Below, one piece after another: positions 45,684-53,813 of a DNA stretch of 53,961 bases (its first letter is position 1; every line of letters starts with the position of its first letter). Below the pieces are notes generated by a model. The model did no database searches and was not told the DNA's origin. It was given only the letters and a program-made list of their open reading frames with translations. The stretch is from contig CANJCB010000028.1 of assembly GCA_947473305.1 (NCBI GenBank), positions 1-53,961 on the forward strand. The letters run 5' to 3'. This DNA comes from Rhodospirillales bacterium. Lineage in GTDB: Bacteria > Pseudomonadota > Alphaproteobacteria > ATCC43930 > CGMCC-115725. The position numbers and the translations under genes are program-made.

Positions 45684-45772
45684 GGGCATTCCCTCCGTCG
45701 GTCATCCTAGCATTGAGGCCGAGGCAGGAGATTGCGAACAACGCTTCCGAGCGTCTTAATTTCGGCATATAA

Positions 45773-45783
45773 TTCCAATGGAA
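45773..45783. promoter_or_regulatory. AT-rich palindrome in the Lrp/E1-like divergent promoter
   Basis: TTCCAATGGAA is an 11-bp palindrome in an AT-rich stretch between the divergent E1-like and Lrp-family genes, 19 bases before the Lrp ATG. Lrp/AsnC proteins bind AT-rich dyads near their own genes, so it is a plausible operator. Confidence 0.45.
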
Positions 45784-45801
45784 ATATAATTTTAGCAGAT
45801 T

Positions 45802-46272
45802 ATGCCAATGCAGGCCTTGGATCGTATCGATCGGAAAATCCTAGCCGCGCTTCAGGACGATGCGCGGCTGACCAATGCGGACCTTGCCGAGAAGGTCGGC
45901 CTCTCTCCCTCTCCCTGCCTGAGACGGGTGCGGGCGTTGGAAAAGGCGGGGGTGATCCGCCGCTATGCGACGCTGATCGATCCGGCCGCGGTGGATCTCC
46001 CCGTCAGCGTCTTCGTGAGCGTAACACTGGAACGCCAGGTCGAGGAACGGCTAGAAGCCTTCGAGGCCGCGGTGGTCGAGCGGCCCGAGGTGCTGGAATG
46101 CTACCTGATGACCGGCGAGGCGGATTACCTCCTGCGCGTGGTCGTCGCCGATCTCGCGGCCTACGAACGTTTCCTGAAAGACCACCTGACCCGGATCGCC
46201 GGAGTCGCCAGCATCAAGTCGAGCTTCGCCTTGAAGCAGGTCCGCTACAATACGGCCTTGCCCCTGGGGTAA
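45802..46272 (+). CDS. Lrp/AsnC-family transcriptional regulator
   Basis: This 156-residue regulator has an N-terminal HTH ([20 protein letters not shown], then [20 protein letters not shown]) and a C-terminal RAM ligand-binding domain ([20 protein letters not shown]). It probably senses an amino acid and controls the divergent E1-like gene, a pairing common in alphaproteobacteria as I recall. A second ATG two codons on (45808) is possible. It ends three bases from the convergent dioxygenase. Confidence 0.93.
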   Translation: MPMQALDRIDRKILAALQDDARLTNADLAEKVGLSPSPCLRRVRALEKAGVIRRYATLIDPAAVDLPVSVFVSVTLERQVEERLEAFEAAVVERPEVLECYLMTGEADYLLRVVVADLAAYERFLKDHLTRIAGVASIKSSFALKQVRYNTALPLG

Positions 46273-46275
46273 GCC

Positions 46276-47343
46276 TCAGTAGCGGTCGCCGGGTTCCAGG
46301 GTCTCGTAATTGAACGAAGGCGCCTTGCCGTCCACGGCGCGGATACCGCCCTGCCCGTTCTCGTCCCGCTCGTAGATCTCGACCTCGGGCACGACCGCGC
46401 GGCCATTCTTGACGTCGAGCCAGAGCCGCAGCAACAGGCGCTTCTGTGCCGGATCGTCGCCGTCCTGGAAGGCGGTGCGGGCGTGGGTCACGACGAAATT
46501 ATTGATGAAGGTGATCTCGCCGGGCTCCAGCATGCATTCCAGCATGACGTCCCGGCTCTGGGCGATCATGTCGAAGCAATCGAGCGCCTTCACCAGAGGA
46601 TCCGGCATCGGTTCGCCCAGCTCGCGGGCGGCGGTGATCATGAACTGCCGGACATAGCGGATGCTGAGCTTGCCGTCTTTCTGGGAGAATAGCGGGACAT
46701 TATGGGGAGTAACGGGGGACTGCCCGGGCTGTTGCTCCCCATGCCGGTGATAGGGATAGCCCTTGTAAAGCGTCTCCAGATGATCCGGGTGATGGGCCAG
46801 CATCTCATTGTGGATCGTCATGGCGCTGGCATAGCGGCTGAGGCCGCCTGTGGGTGCTTTCCGGATCGACAGCATGCCGATGATCTCGGTGAGATCGGTG
46901 TGCAGCGTCAATTCCTTGTGGTGACGATAGGCTCTTGCCGTCGGATCCACCTTGGTCATGTCTTCGACATGGCCGATCCGGTCGCCCAAGACGCTTTGCG
47001 AGACGCCTTTGCCGAAATGCGTCCCGATCCCCCAATAGACGATCTTGGTGTCGTCCAGAGACCAGTCTTCGATGGGCAGCCGCCGCATCAGCACGATGCC
47101 ACGCCCGTTCAGAACCTCGTCGAAAGCATCTGAAAGATCGGCATTTATCGCCGGATGATCGAAATGTTCGCGGCCGATTTGATCGATGGTCAGGCCCTGT
47201 GCCTTGATCTTTCCGAGGAGTTCGGCGAAGGCGTCGATGTGCTTCGGCGTGACGTCGAAGGCCAGGGTGTCCTTGCCGATCTCGCTGCCTTTCCAGGCGG
47301 CGCGATTGACGATCTTGTCGCGGATCATGGGCATCGCGGTCAT
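46276..47343 (-). CDS. TauD/TfdA-family Fe(II) dioxygenase, second copy
   Basis: This 355-residue paralogue of the enzyme at 40717-41751 begins MTAMPMIRDKIVNRAAWKGS, with AGGAGG upstream. Metal ligands are HTD in LTLHTDLTEI (about residue 148) and a histidine in VVTHARTAFQDGDD, and the arginine lies in LLLRLWLDV. WGIGTHFGKGVSQSVLG mirrors the first copy. It lies 11 bases after the solute-binding protein gene, so they form an operon, suggesting the imported compound or its product is the oxygenase substrate. Confidence 0.9.
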   Translation of the reverse strand: MTAMPMIRDKIVNRAAWKGSEIGKDTLAFDVTPKHIDAFAELLGKIKAQGLTIDQIGREHFDHPAINADLSDAFDEVLNGRGIVLMRRLPIEDWSLDDTKIVYWGIGTHFGKGVSQSVLGDRIGHVEDMTKVDPTARAYRHHKELTLHTDLTEIIGMLSIRKAPTGGLSRYASAMTIHNEMLAHHPDHLETLYKGYPYHRHGEQQPGQSPVTPHNVPLFSQKDGKLSIRYVRQFMITAARELGEPMPDPLVKALDCFDMIAQSRDVMLECMLEPGEITFINNFVVTHARTAFQDGDDPAQKRLLLRLWLDVKNGRAVVPEVEIYERDENGQGGIRAVDGKAPSFNYETLEPGDRY

Positions 47344-47354
47344 TGGATGGCCTC

Positions 47355-48944
47355 CTATTTCTCAAGCCAGGCGTGGGTCCAGGTGCCAAATCCTTGCACC
47401 GTGCCCCAGACATCGTGGAGCCGTTTCGTCGCCGCATCGTTGTTCTGAAGCTGACGGAGCGGCAGGACCGGCAGTTCGCGCGCCAGGATCACGGCCGCTT
47501 CCTTATAATATTTGCCCCGGGCTTCGAAGGCGCTGTCGCCCTCGCCTTTCGCGAAAAGCGCATCGAGCTCCGCATTGGAATAGCTCCCCGCATTGCCGGA
47601 GTTCTTGCCGATCGACGAGGAGATGAAAGACCGGGCGATGCCGAGCGAAGGGTCGCCGTAGCTCGAATAGCTTTGCACGACCACATCGAAGTCATGGGCT
47701 TCGAAAACCCGTTTGATCAGGGTCGCGGTCTCCATGGATTCGATATCCACATCGACGCCGACCGCCCCCCACATGCTCTTCATGGCGGAAGAGACCTGGA
47801 CGAACTCCGGATATTCGGAATTGTAGATCACGAATTTGAGCGCGAAGCGCTTGCCATCGGCCCCTCGCTTCACCCCGGCCTCGTCGAGGAGCGCATTGGC
47901 CTTGGCGACATCGAAGGGATATTGCTTCCGAAGGTCGATCTCCGGGTTCACGGCCCATTTGATCTCGGTGGTCCAGGGGGCCACGGCGACGGCGCCCAAG
48001 CCGAAGAAGGCGTTCTTAAAGATGTATTCCCGATCCAGCGCCATATAGAGCGCCTGCCGCACCCGCATATCGTCCAGCGGTTTCCGCTTCACGTTGAGGA
48101 AGGCCATGGTCGTCAAGGGCGCGATATCGCTCGTCTCGACCTTCAGTTTGGGATCGGCCTTCACCGTGGCGACATAGCTCGCCTGGACCGATTGCACCGC
48201 ATCGACCTCGCCGGCCTGCAACGCCTGCACCGCGGCGGCAGGTTGGGAGATGATCTTGGCGACCAATTCATCGAGGAGCGGCTTGCCGGGGATGCGGTAG
48301 TCCCGGTTCTTCTCCATGCGGATATATTGTCCGCGTTTCCACTCCACTAACTTGAAGGGACCGGTGCCGACCGGCGATTGCGTGTTGAAGGGATTCTGAA
48401 GCGGGTTGGTGCCCTGGAAGAGATGGGAGGGCAGGATCGCCGATCCTTGCGGACAGGTCAGCGAGACGAGGAACGGCCCGAAAGGCTGCGAGAGCTTGAT
48501 GACGACCTTGTCGGGCTGCGAGGTGTCGACGGTCTGGATGAGGCGTCCCGCCGGCCCGAAAACGGCCGAATACTTGGCGGCGACCTCGACCAGGGAATAG
48601 CGCACGTCCTCTGCCGTGAAGGGCTTGCCATCATGCCACTTCGTCTTTTCCAGCTCGAAGCTATAGGTCAGCCCATCCGGGGAGATCGTCCAGGATTTGG
48701 CCAGCGCCGGCAGGATCCTGTAGTCGTTCGAGAGATCGACGAGGCCATCCAGCAGGACGCAGCCGATCTGCCGGTTTGCAAGACCCGTGGTCACATCGGG
48801 GTTCACGTTCGGCGGATCCTGGGTCAGCGTGAAGACGGCCGTGCCCCCGGGCTGCGGTTTCGGCTGCGCGTTCGCCTGCTGCGACGATCCGCAAGCCAGT
48901 GCAACGGCCAGCATGCCGGCCACCAAGAATTTTCCCTCGCCCAT
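47355..48944 (-). CDS. ABC transporter substrate-binding protein, family 5, second copy
   Basis: This 529-residue periplasmic binding protein begins MGEGKFLVAGMLAVALACGS. The signal could be processed as a lipoprotein (VALAC) or by signal peptidase I near ANAQ. Landmarks parallel the protein at 27428-29032: LAKSWTISPDGLTYSFEL, KWHDGKPFTAEDVRYSL and VGTGPFKLVEWKRGQYI, about half identical by eye. No permease or ATPase gene is in the window. It precedes and is probably co-transcribed with the second dioxygenase. Confidence 0.92.
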   Translation of the reverse strand: MGEGKFLVAGMLAVALACGSSQQANAQPKPQPGGTAVFTLTQDPPNVNPDVTTGLANRQIGCVLLDGLVDLSNDYRILPALAKSWTISPDGLTYSFELEKTKWHDGKPFTAEDVRYSLVEVAAKYSAVFGPAGRLIQTVDTSQPDKVVIKLSQPFGPFLVSLTCPQGSAILPSHLFQGTNPLQNPFNTQSPVGTGPFKLVEWKRGQYIRMEKNRDYRIPGKPLLDELVAKIISQPAAAVQALQAGEVDAVQSVQASYVATVKADPKLKVETSDIAPLTTMAFLNVKRKPLDDMRVRQALYMALDREYIFKNAFFGLGAVAVAPWTTEIKWAVNPEIDLRKQYPFDVAKANALLDEAGVKRGADGKRFALKFVIYNSEYPEFVQVSSAMKSMWGAVGVDVDIESMETATLIKRVFEAHDFDVVVQSYSSYGDPSLGIARSFISSSIGKNSGNAGSYSNAELDALFAKGEGDSAFEARGKYYKEAAVILARELPVLPLRQLQNNDAATKRLHDVWGTVQGFGTWTHAWLEK

Positions 48945-49062
48945 CGCTGTGCCTCCCGCCTCGGTCTTTTGTTATTGATACGGCATTCCGCTGAAATCTG
49001 TCGAGCACAGCCGCCGGAAGTCGGCTATATCACTGGCAAAACACCGGGGAGATGCCGAACCC

Positions 49063-50538
49063 ATGAGCTTGACGCAGCGGGAAGTCCACATCGTCGTCGG
49101 AAGCGCCACGATGGGTACTTTCCTGGGCGCGCTCGAACAGACCATCGTCGCCACGGCGCTGCCCTCGATCGCGCGCGATCTGGGCGATTTCACACTCCTG
49201 CCTTGGGTGGTCACGGCCTATCTCCTGACCTCGACCTGCATTATGCCCGTCATGGGCAAGCTGAGCGACATCTACGGGCGGAACCGGATGATGACGATCT
49301 CGCTCGTCCTCTTCATCATCGGATCGGGCTGCAGCGCGCTTGCGCCCGGCATGATCCCGCTGATCATCGCCCGCGCGCTTCAGGGCGCTGGCGGCGGGGG
49401 CGTCATGGCCCTCGCCCAGGCGATCATCGCCGATGTGGTCAGCCCCCGCGACCGCGGCAAATATTCAGCCTTCTTCTCCGCCGTCTGGGCGACCGCAGCG
49501 ATTATAGGCCCGACGGTCGGCGGTTTTCTCACCCAATTCCAGGGCTGGCCCTCGATCTTCTGGATCAATGTGCCCTTAGGGCTGCTGACGCTTGTCGTGA
49601 CCCGCTACTCGCTCCGCAAGCTGCCGGTGAAACTTCGCCGGGCGCCGGTCGATCAATGGGGCATCCTGCTTTTATGCGTCGGGACCGTGACGCTGCTGCT
49701 TGTCCTGTCGCTGGGAGGCAAGCGGCTCTCCTGGATCTCCCCCGAAATCCTCGCCCTGGCCGGTTCGGTAGTGTTGCTCGGACTGTTCCTGCTGTTTCAG
49801 CAGAGGCGCACGGCCGAACCGATTCTCCCCCCGAAATTCTTCCGGGATCGGGTGACCGGGCCGGCGTTCTCATCGAGCTTCATTGTCCATGCCGCCTATC
49901 TTTCCACCATCGTCCTGACGCCGATCTATTTTCAGGTGGCGCTGGGGGCGCCGGTCGGCATGGCGGGCCTCGCCTTGATCCCTGCCCTCGTCTCCGTGAA
50001 TATCGCCACGACCTGGGCGGGAATGCATTGCCGCAGCAGTGGCCATTATCGCATGCCGACCCTGGTGTGCCTGCCGATCGCAGCCATTCCCCTGGGGATT
50101 CTCGCTTTCGTCGCGGATAGCGTATCGCCGCTCGTCGCGGTTGTCCTGCTCACTGTCGCGGGCTTCGGCTATGGACCGATCTTCCCCTGCACCATGGTCG
50201 CCTCCCAGAATGCCGTTCAGAACCGGGACATAGGCTCGGTCACGGGCACGATCACGTTTATCCGGGCTTTGGGCGGCGCCATCGGGATCGCGGCCTCTTC
50301 CGCGCTTCTGTTGGGCCTCATTTCCGCGACCCTGCCGGCGACGGGACATTTCTCCAGTCTGGAAGACCTCGCGCGCAACGAATTGCCGCCGGAAGCGCGG
50401 ATGATCGTCGCGGATGCCTTCGGCAAGGTTTACGCCGCGATTGCGCTGGCGCTTCTGCTGGGGTTGGCTCTCTTCGCCCGGATCGAGGACCGGTCGCTTC
50501 ACGACCGGCCGGCGACGGCCCCGGATCCGGCGGATTGA
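49063..50538 (+). CDS. MFS exporter, DHA2 (EmrB/MdtD-like) family
   Basis: This 491-residue transporter has about 14 helices. The first helix motif is GALEQTIVATALPSIARDLG, followed by GKLSDIYGRNRMM in loop 2-3 and the antiporter motif AAIIGPTVGGFLTQFQG. It exports drugs or metabolites by proton exchange. The ATG at 49063 follows GGGGAGATGCCGAACCC. It is divergent from the binding protein and convergent with the 2-hydroxyacid dehydrogenase, three bases apart. Confidence 0.92.
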   Translation: MSLTQREVHIVVGSATMGTFLGALEQTIVATALPSIARDLGDFTLLPWVVTAYLLTSTCIMPVMGKLSDIYGRNRMMTISLVLFIIGSGCSALAPGMIPLIIARALQGAGGGGVMALAQAIIADVVSPRDRGKYSAFFSAVWATAAIIGPTVGGFLTQFQGWPSIFWINVPLGLLTLVVTRYSLRKLPVKLRRAPVDQWGILLLCVGTVTLLLVLSLGGKRLSWISPEILALAGSVVLLGLFLLFQQRRTAEPILPPKFFRDRVTGPAFSSSFIVHAAYLSTIVLTPIYFQVALGAPVGMAGLALIPALVSVNIATTWAGMHCRSSGHYRMPTLVCLPIAAIPLGILAFVADSVSPLVAVVLLTVAGFGYGPIFPCTMVASQNAVQNRDIGSVTGTITFIRALGGAIGIAASSALLLGLISATLPATGHFSSLEDLARNELPPEARMIVADAFGKVYAAIALALLLGLALFARIEDRSLHDRPATAPDPAD

Positions 50539-50541
50539 TCC

Positions 50542-51483
50542 TCAGACCCTAGTGAGATCAACCGGCGTGGCGAGCTTACCCGTCTTGAAGAAGGCCTCGA
50601 CGTTACGGATCGCCCCCATCCGCGAATCGACGTGACTGTCTTCCGTGACGCCACCCACATGGGGGACGATCACCGCGTTATCCAGTTTGAAGAATCCCTC
50701 CGGGACATGGGGCTCGTCGGCGAAGACATCGAGGCCCGCGCTTCCCAGCGCACCGCTTTCGAGCATCTCGAGCATCACGGGCTCATCGACGATGGCGCCG
50801 CGCGCGATATTGACGAGACAGCCCTCGGCCCCGAGAGCCGTGAGAACCTCCCGATTGACCGAGCCGCGCGTGGCCTCCGTCAGAGGACAGGCGATCATCA
50901 GATAATCGGCCCATTCCGCCAGGCTCTTCAGATCCTCGAAATAACGATAGGGCACGTCCGGCTGGCGGCGGCGGTTGTGGTACCCGATCTCCATCTCGAA
51001 ACCCAGGCCGCGCTTGGCGATCTCGCCGCCGATGCCGCCCATGCCATAGATGCCCATGCGGCGACCGCTCACGCGCCGGGTCATCGGGAAGCGCGCCGTC
51101 GGCCATTTTCCGGCGCGCACGTGCCGGTCGGCGGCGGTGATGCGTCGCACCGCCGAGATCAGCAGCCCCATGGAAAGATCGGCGCAGCAGATATCGAAAG
51201 CCCCCTGGGCATTGGCGAGCATGATGCCCCGCTCCCGCACCAGGTTCAGGTCGATGTTGTCGAAGCCGGCCCAGGTCGAGACGATGGCTTTCAACTTCGG
51301 GAGTTGATCGAGCAGGGTCCGATCGACCTTGGCGAATTGCGAGACCAGGATCTCGGCCTCCGGATCGATCTGGTCGGGAAGCCGCAGGAGCTTGAAGCGG
51401 GCGGCGAGATCCGAGGCGAAAAGATCGGTCGCCCCGGCCGAGACGACGGGTCGGTTCGCAAAGCTCGTGTCGGAAGCAGTCAT
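50542..51483 (-). CDS. D-2-hydroxyacid dehydrogenase (hydroxypyruvate/glyoxylate reductase-like)
   Basis: This 313-residue NAD(P)-dependent enzyme has the Rossmann motif GIYGMGGIGGEIAKR. Catalytic residues are arginine in VNIARGAIVDE, glutamate in DVFADEPHVPEGF and histidine in VIVPHVGGVTEDS. Residues YHNRRRQ after the third strand suggest NADPH preference. The ATG at 51483 is preferred; one at 51540 would add 19 residues. The family reduces 2-keto acids such as glyoxylate or hydroxypyruvate. Its role in the cluster is unproven. Confidence 0.9.
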   Translation of the reverse strand: MTASDTSFANRPVVSAGATDLFASDLAARFKLLRLPDQIDPEAEILVSQFAKVDRTLLDQLPKLKAIVSTWAGFDNIDLNLVRERGIMLANAQGAFDICCADLSMGLLISAVRRITAADRHVRAGKWPTARFPMTRRVSGRRMGIYGMGGIGGEIAKRGLGFEMEIGYHNRRRQPDVPYRYFEDLKSLAEWADYLMIACPLTEATRGSVNREVLTALGAEGCLVNIARGAIVDEPVMLEMLESGALGSAGLDVFADEPHVPEGFFKLDNAVIVPHVGGVTEDSHVDSRMGAIRNVEAFFKTGKLATPVDLTRV

Positions 51484-51678
51484 AACCCGTCGATCCTCTG
51501 TGCTGTCGCTGCTATTTTCGCTCAGTGGAGTTTGCCCCATACCCCATGAGGCGAGCAATGCAACTCTCTCGTCGCAAAGGACTTTTGAGAATCGCAATTT
51601 AATTAAAAAACAATAAATATTCGTTTGAAATCTGCTCGGCCGATGCTAACGTCCACAGATGGGTTTGAGGAGGCTGAG

Positions 51679-51897
51679 ATGCTGGACGAACGCAGGGTTC
51701 TTGACGTGACACTCGCCGTCACCCTCCTCAAGATCGGCGCCGCTCCTGAATCCGTCGATTCGACAATCGTCTATGCCGTCCAGAGCGCGCTCACCAACCG
51801 GACTTATTGCACCAACGATTTGGAGCAGGCCCGCAAGGTCTTCGATGACTGGGTGGCCAACGGGGGCATTCCGCGCGGGATGCTGAAGGCCGCCTAA
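51679..51897 (+). CDS. Small hypothetical protein
   Basis: This 72-residue protein begins MLDERRVLDVTLAVTLLKIG. GAGGAGGC just upstream of the ATG at 51679 makes this the best start; earlier ATG/TTG codons lack ribosome sites. It is predicted helical with VDSTIVYAVQSALTNRTYC and a tail KVFDDWVANGGIPRGMLKAA. A very AT-rich leader (51600-51630) probably holds its promoter. No family is recognised. It overlaps the convergent exporter by four bases. Confidence 0.6.
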   Translation: MLDERRVLDVTLAVTLLKIGAAPESVDSTIVYAVQSALTNRTYCTNDLEQARKVFDDWVANGGIPRGMLKAA

Positions 51898-53429
51898 GGC
51901 CGTTTCTTCAGCCAGGGCAGAATCAGCAGGGATAGACCGCAGCAGATCGCGGTCAGAAGCCAGGCGTCGTTGAAACTCGCAACCGCCGCCGCCCGCTCCA
52001 CCAGCGGCTGGACGAATTGCCGCGTCGCCTCGTCCACCGGCCCCAAGGGCACGTTCTGGAAACGATCCAGCGACAAGCCGACGAGCCGGGCCGCCTCCGG
52101 ATCCCCGGCCTGAAGCCTTTCCACGAGACGGGTGACATGGGCTTCCGGCCGCGTCAGAAGGATCGTGTCGGCCACGGCGATCCAGACGGCGCCGCCCAAA
52201 TTCCGCATGAGGTTGAAAAGTCCGCTGGCGTCGGCCAAGGCGCCGCCGCTGCGCCCTTCGAGGGCGACGGATGTGGTGGGCAATATGCAGAACATGATCC
52301 CGACGCCTCGCACGATCTGCGGCCAGAAGAGGTCGTCGTAATCGCTTTCGAAGGTCATGAACCCATTGGCGAGCAGTCCGGCGGTGAAGAGCCCATAGCC
52401 GATCCCGGCGAGGATCCTCGGATCGACGCGCTTTTCGAGGATCGCCGCCAAGGGCGCGGTCAGGAGTTGCGCCACGCCTGAAACCAGCATGATCCGCCCG
52501 ATCTCGAAAGCCGTGTGCTGCCGCACATAGCCCAGGAAAAGCGGCAGGAGGTAGACCGATCCATAGAGCCCCGCCCCGAGCACGAAGCTGAAGACGCAGC
52601 CGCTGGCAAATCCGGGCTCCTTCAGAGGCCTGAGATCGATGAGCGGCCGCGCCAGAGCGAAGCAGCGCCGCACGCCCATGATGCCCGCGCCAAAAGCGAT
52701 TGCGAGAAGCATCAGGGAGACGGGATCCCTCCAGCCCCGTTCCGGCGCTTCCTTCAAGCCGAGTTGCAGCAGGGCGAGCGAAATGGCGAGAAGGCCGAGG
52801 CTCGGCCAATCGAGCCAGCCCATCGCCGCCCGATCCGCCGGGGGCGTCCGGAGAAGTCGAGCGGCAATGCCGCCCGCGAGTATTCCCGGCCCGAGGTTTA
52901 TGAGAAACAGCCAAGGCCAGCTATAGGTCTCGGTGATATAGCCGCCGAGAATGGGTCCGAGCGTCGGCGCCAGCATGGCGAAAGCGCCCGCGATGGCGGT
53001 TGCGCGGACATGAAGGCGTTCCGGGAAAAGTGCGAAGACCCCGGTGAAGACGGCCGGGATCATCGCCCCGCCGCAGAAACCCTGGATCACCCGGAAGACC
53101 AGAAGGGTGGAGAATCCGGGACTGAAGGCGCAACCGATGCTGGCGAGCGTGAAGGTGCTCACCGACAGCAGGAAAAGACCGCGCAGCGACAGCAGCCGGG
53201 TCAGCCACCCGGTCAGGGGGATGGCGATGATCTCCGCGATAAGATAGGCAGTCTGGATCCAACTCAGCCGATCCATCGGAACATGGAGCGCCGCCTGGAT
53301 ATCGGGCAAGGAACTCGCGACGATCTGGATGTCCAGAATCGCCATGAACATGCCGAGGCACATGGCCAGATAGCCAGCCCATCCGCCCCAGCCCACGGTG
53401 TCCTTGTCGCTTGGGCCTGCCTCCGCCAT
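51894..53429 (-). CDS. MFS exporter, DHA2 (EmrB) family
   Basis: This 511-residue, 14-helix DHA2 transporter opens with GMFMAILDIQIVASSLPDIQ. Loop 2-3 carries GWLTRLLSLRGLFLLS, and the antiporter motif is MLAPTLGPILGGYITE. This group is normally paired with an EmrA-type adaptor, which is absent here. A 31-residue membrane protein gene lies 29 bases upstream on the same strand and may be co-transcribed. The substrate is unknown. Confidence 0.93.
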   Translation of the reverse strand: MAEAGPSDKDTVGWGGWAGYLAMCLGMFMAILDIQIVASSLPDIQAALHVPMDRLSWIQTAYLIAEIIAIPLTGWLTRLLSLRGLFLLSVSTFTLASIGCAFSPGFSTLLVFRVIQGFCGGAMIPAVFTGVFALFPERLHVRATAIAGAFAMLAPTLGPILGGYITETYSWPWLFLINLGPGILAGGIAARLLRTPPADRAAMGWLDWPSLGLLAISLALLQLGLKEAPERGWRDPVSLMLLAIAFGAGIMGVRRCFALARPLIDLRPLKEPGFASGCVFSFVLGAGLYGSVYLLPLFLGYVRQHTAFEIGRIMLVSGVAQLLTAPLAAILEKRVDPRILAGIGYGLFTAGLLANGFMTFESDYDDLFWPQIVRGVGIMFCILPTTSVALEGRSGGALADASGLFNLMRNLGGAVWIAVADTILLTRPEAHVTRLVERLQAGDPEAARLVGLSLDRFQNVPLGPVDEATRQFVQPLVERAAAVASFNDAWLLTAICCGLSLLILPWLKKRP

Positions 53430-53458
53430 TCCTTAGCGGACGCGGCTAGTCATGCGAT

Positions 53459-53554
53459 TCAGCGTGCGAAGTAATCTCCGATGATTGCCGCATAGAAACC
53501 GATCAGCACCAGCCACAAAAGGCCGCCGACGACCACACCCGTGGTTCTGCTCAT
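53459..53554 (-). CDS. Candidate 31-residue single-span membrane protein, upstream of the exporter
   Basis: On the minus strand an ATG at 53554 opens a 31-codon frame starting MSRTTGVVVGGLLWLVLIGF and ending AIIGDYFAR. It has one membrane-length hydrophobic segment with charged ends. AAGGAGAGG lies six bases upstream, a strong ribosome site. It precedes the DHA2 exporter gene by 29 bases, so co-transcription is likely. It may be a small accessory subunit of that transporter, as AcrZ is for AcrB; this is inference. Confidence 0.6.
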   Translation of the reverse strand: MSRTTGVVVGGLLWLVLIGFYAAIIGDYFAR

Positions 53555-53813
53555 TTTTCCTCTCCTTGCGAAGAGATCTCCCCGATCCCGATCTTTAGCC
53601 GGGCGTCGAAGGGAGCTTAGCATGGCGCGGGCCGGTCGCCATCATCTCCCTGCGGTGTCCTGGTTATTGCCACATGTTTCCGAGCTGATATTTTTAAAGT
53701 TAATCGGAAGATATTTTCCTTATATATTTAATATATATAATATTTTTAGACTCCTTTATTTTTTTGAAGAAGACCGATGCACAGGCCAGTCGAAGCGCTT
53801 CTAGGCGTCAGGT
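53555..53813. other. Gene-free interval with an AT-rich island
   Basis: No supported gene lies here. The stretch at about 53685-53765 is strikingly AT-rich for this genome (TATATATTTAATATATATAA and T-runs). The left part probably holds the promoter of the small membrane protein and exporter. The IS3-type element begins at the right edge. Confidence 0.6.
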
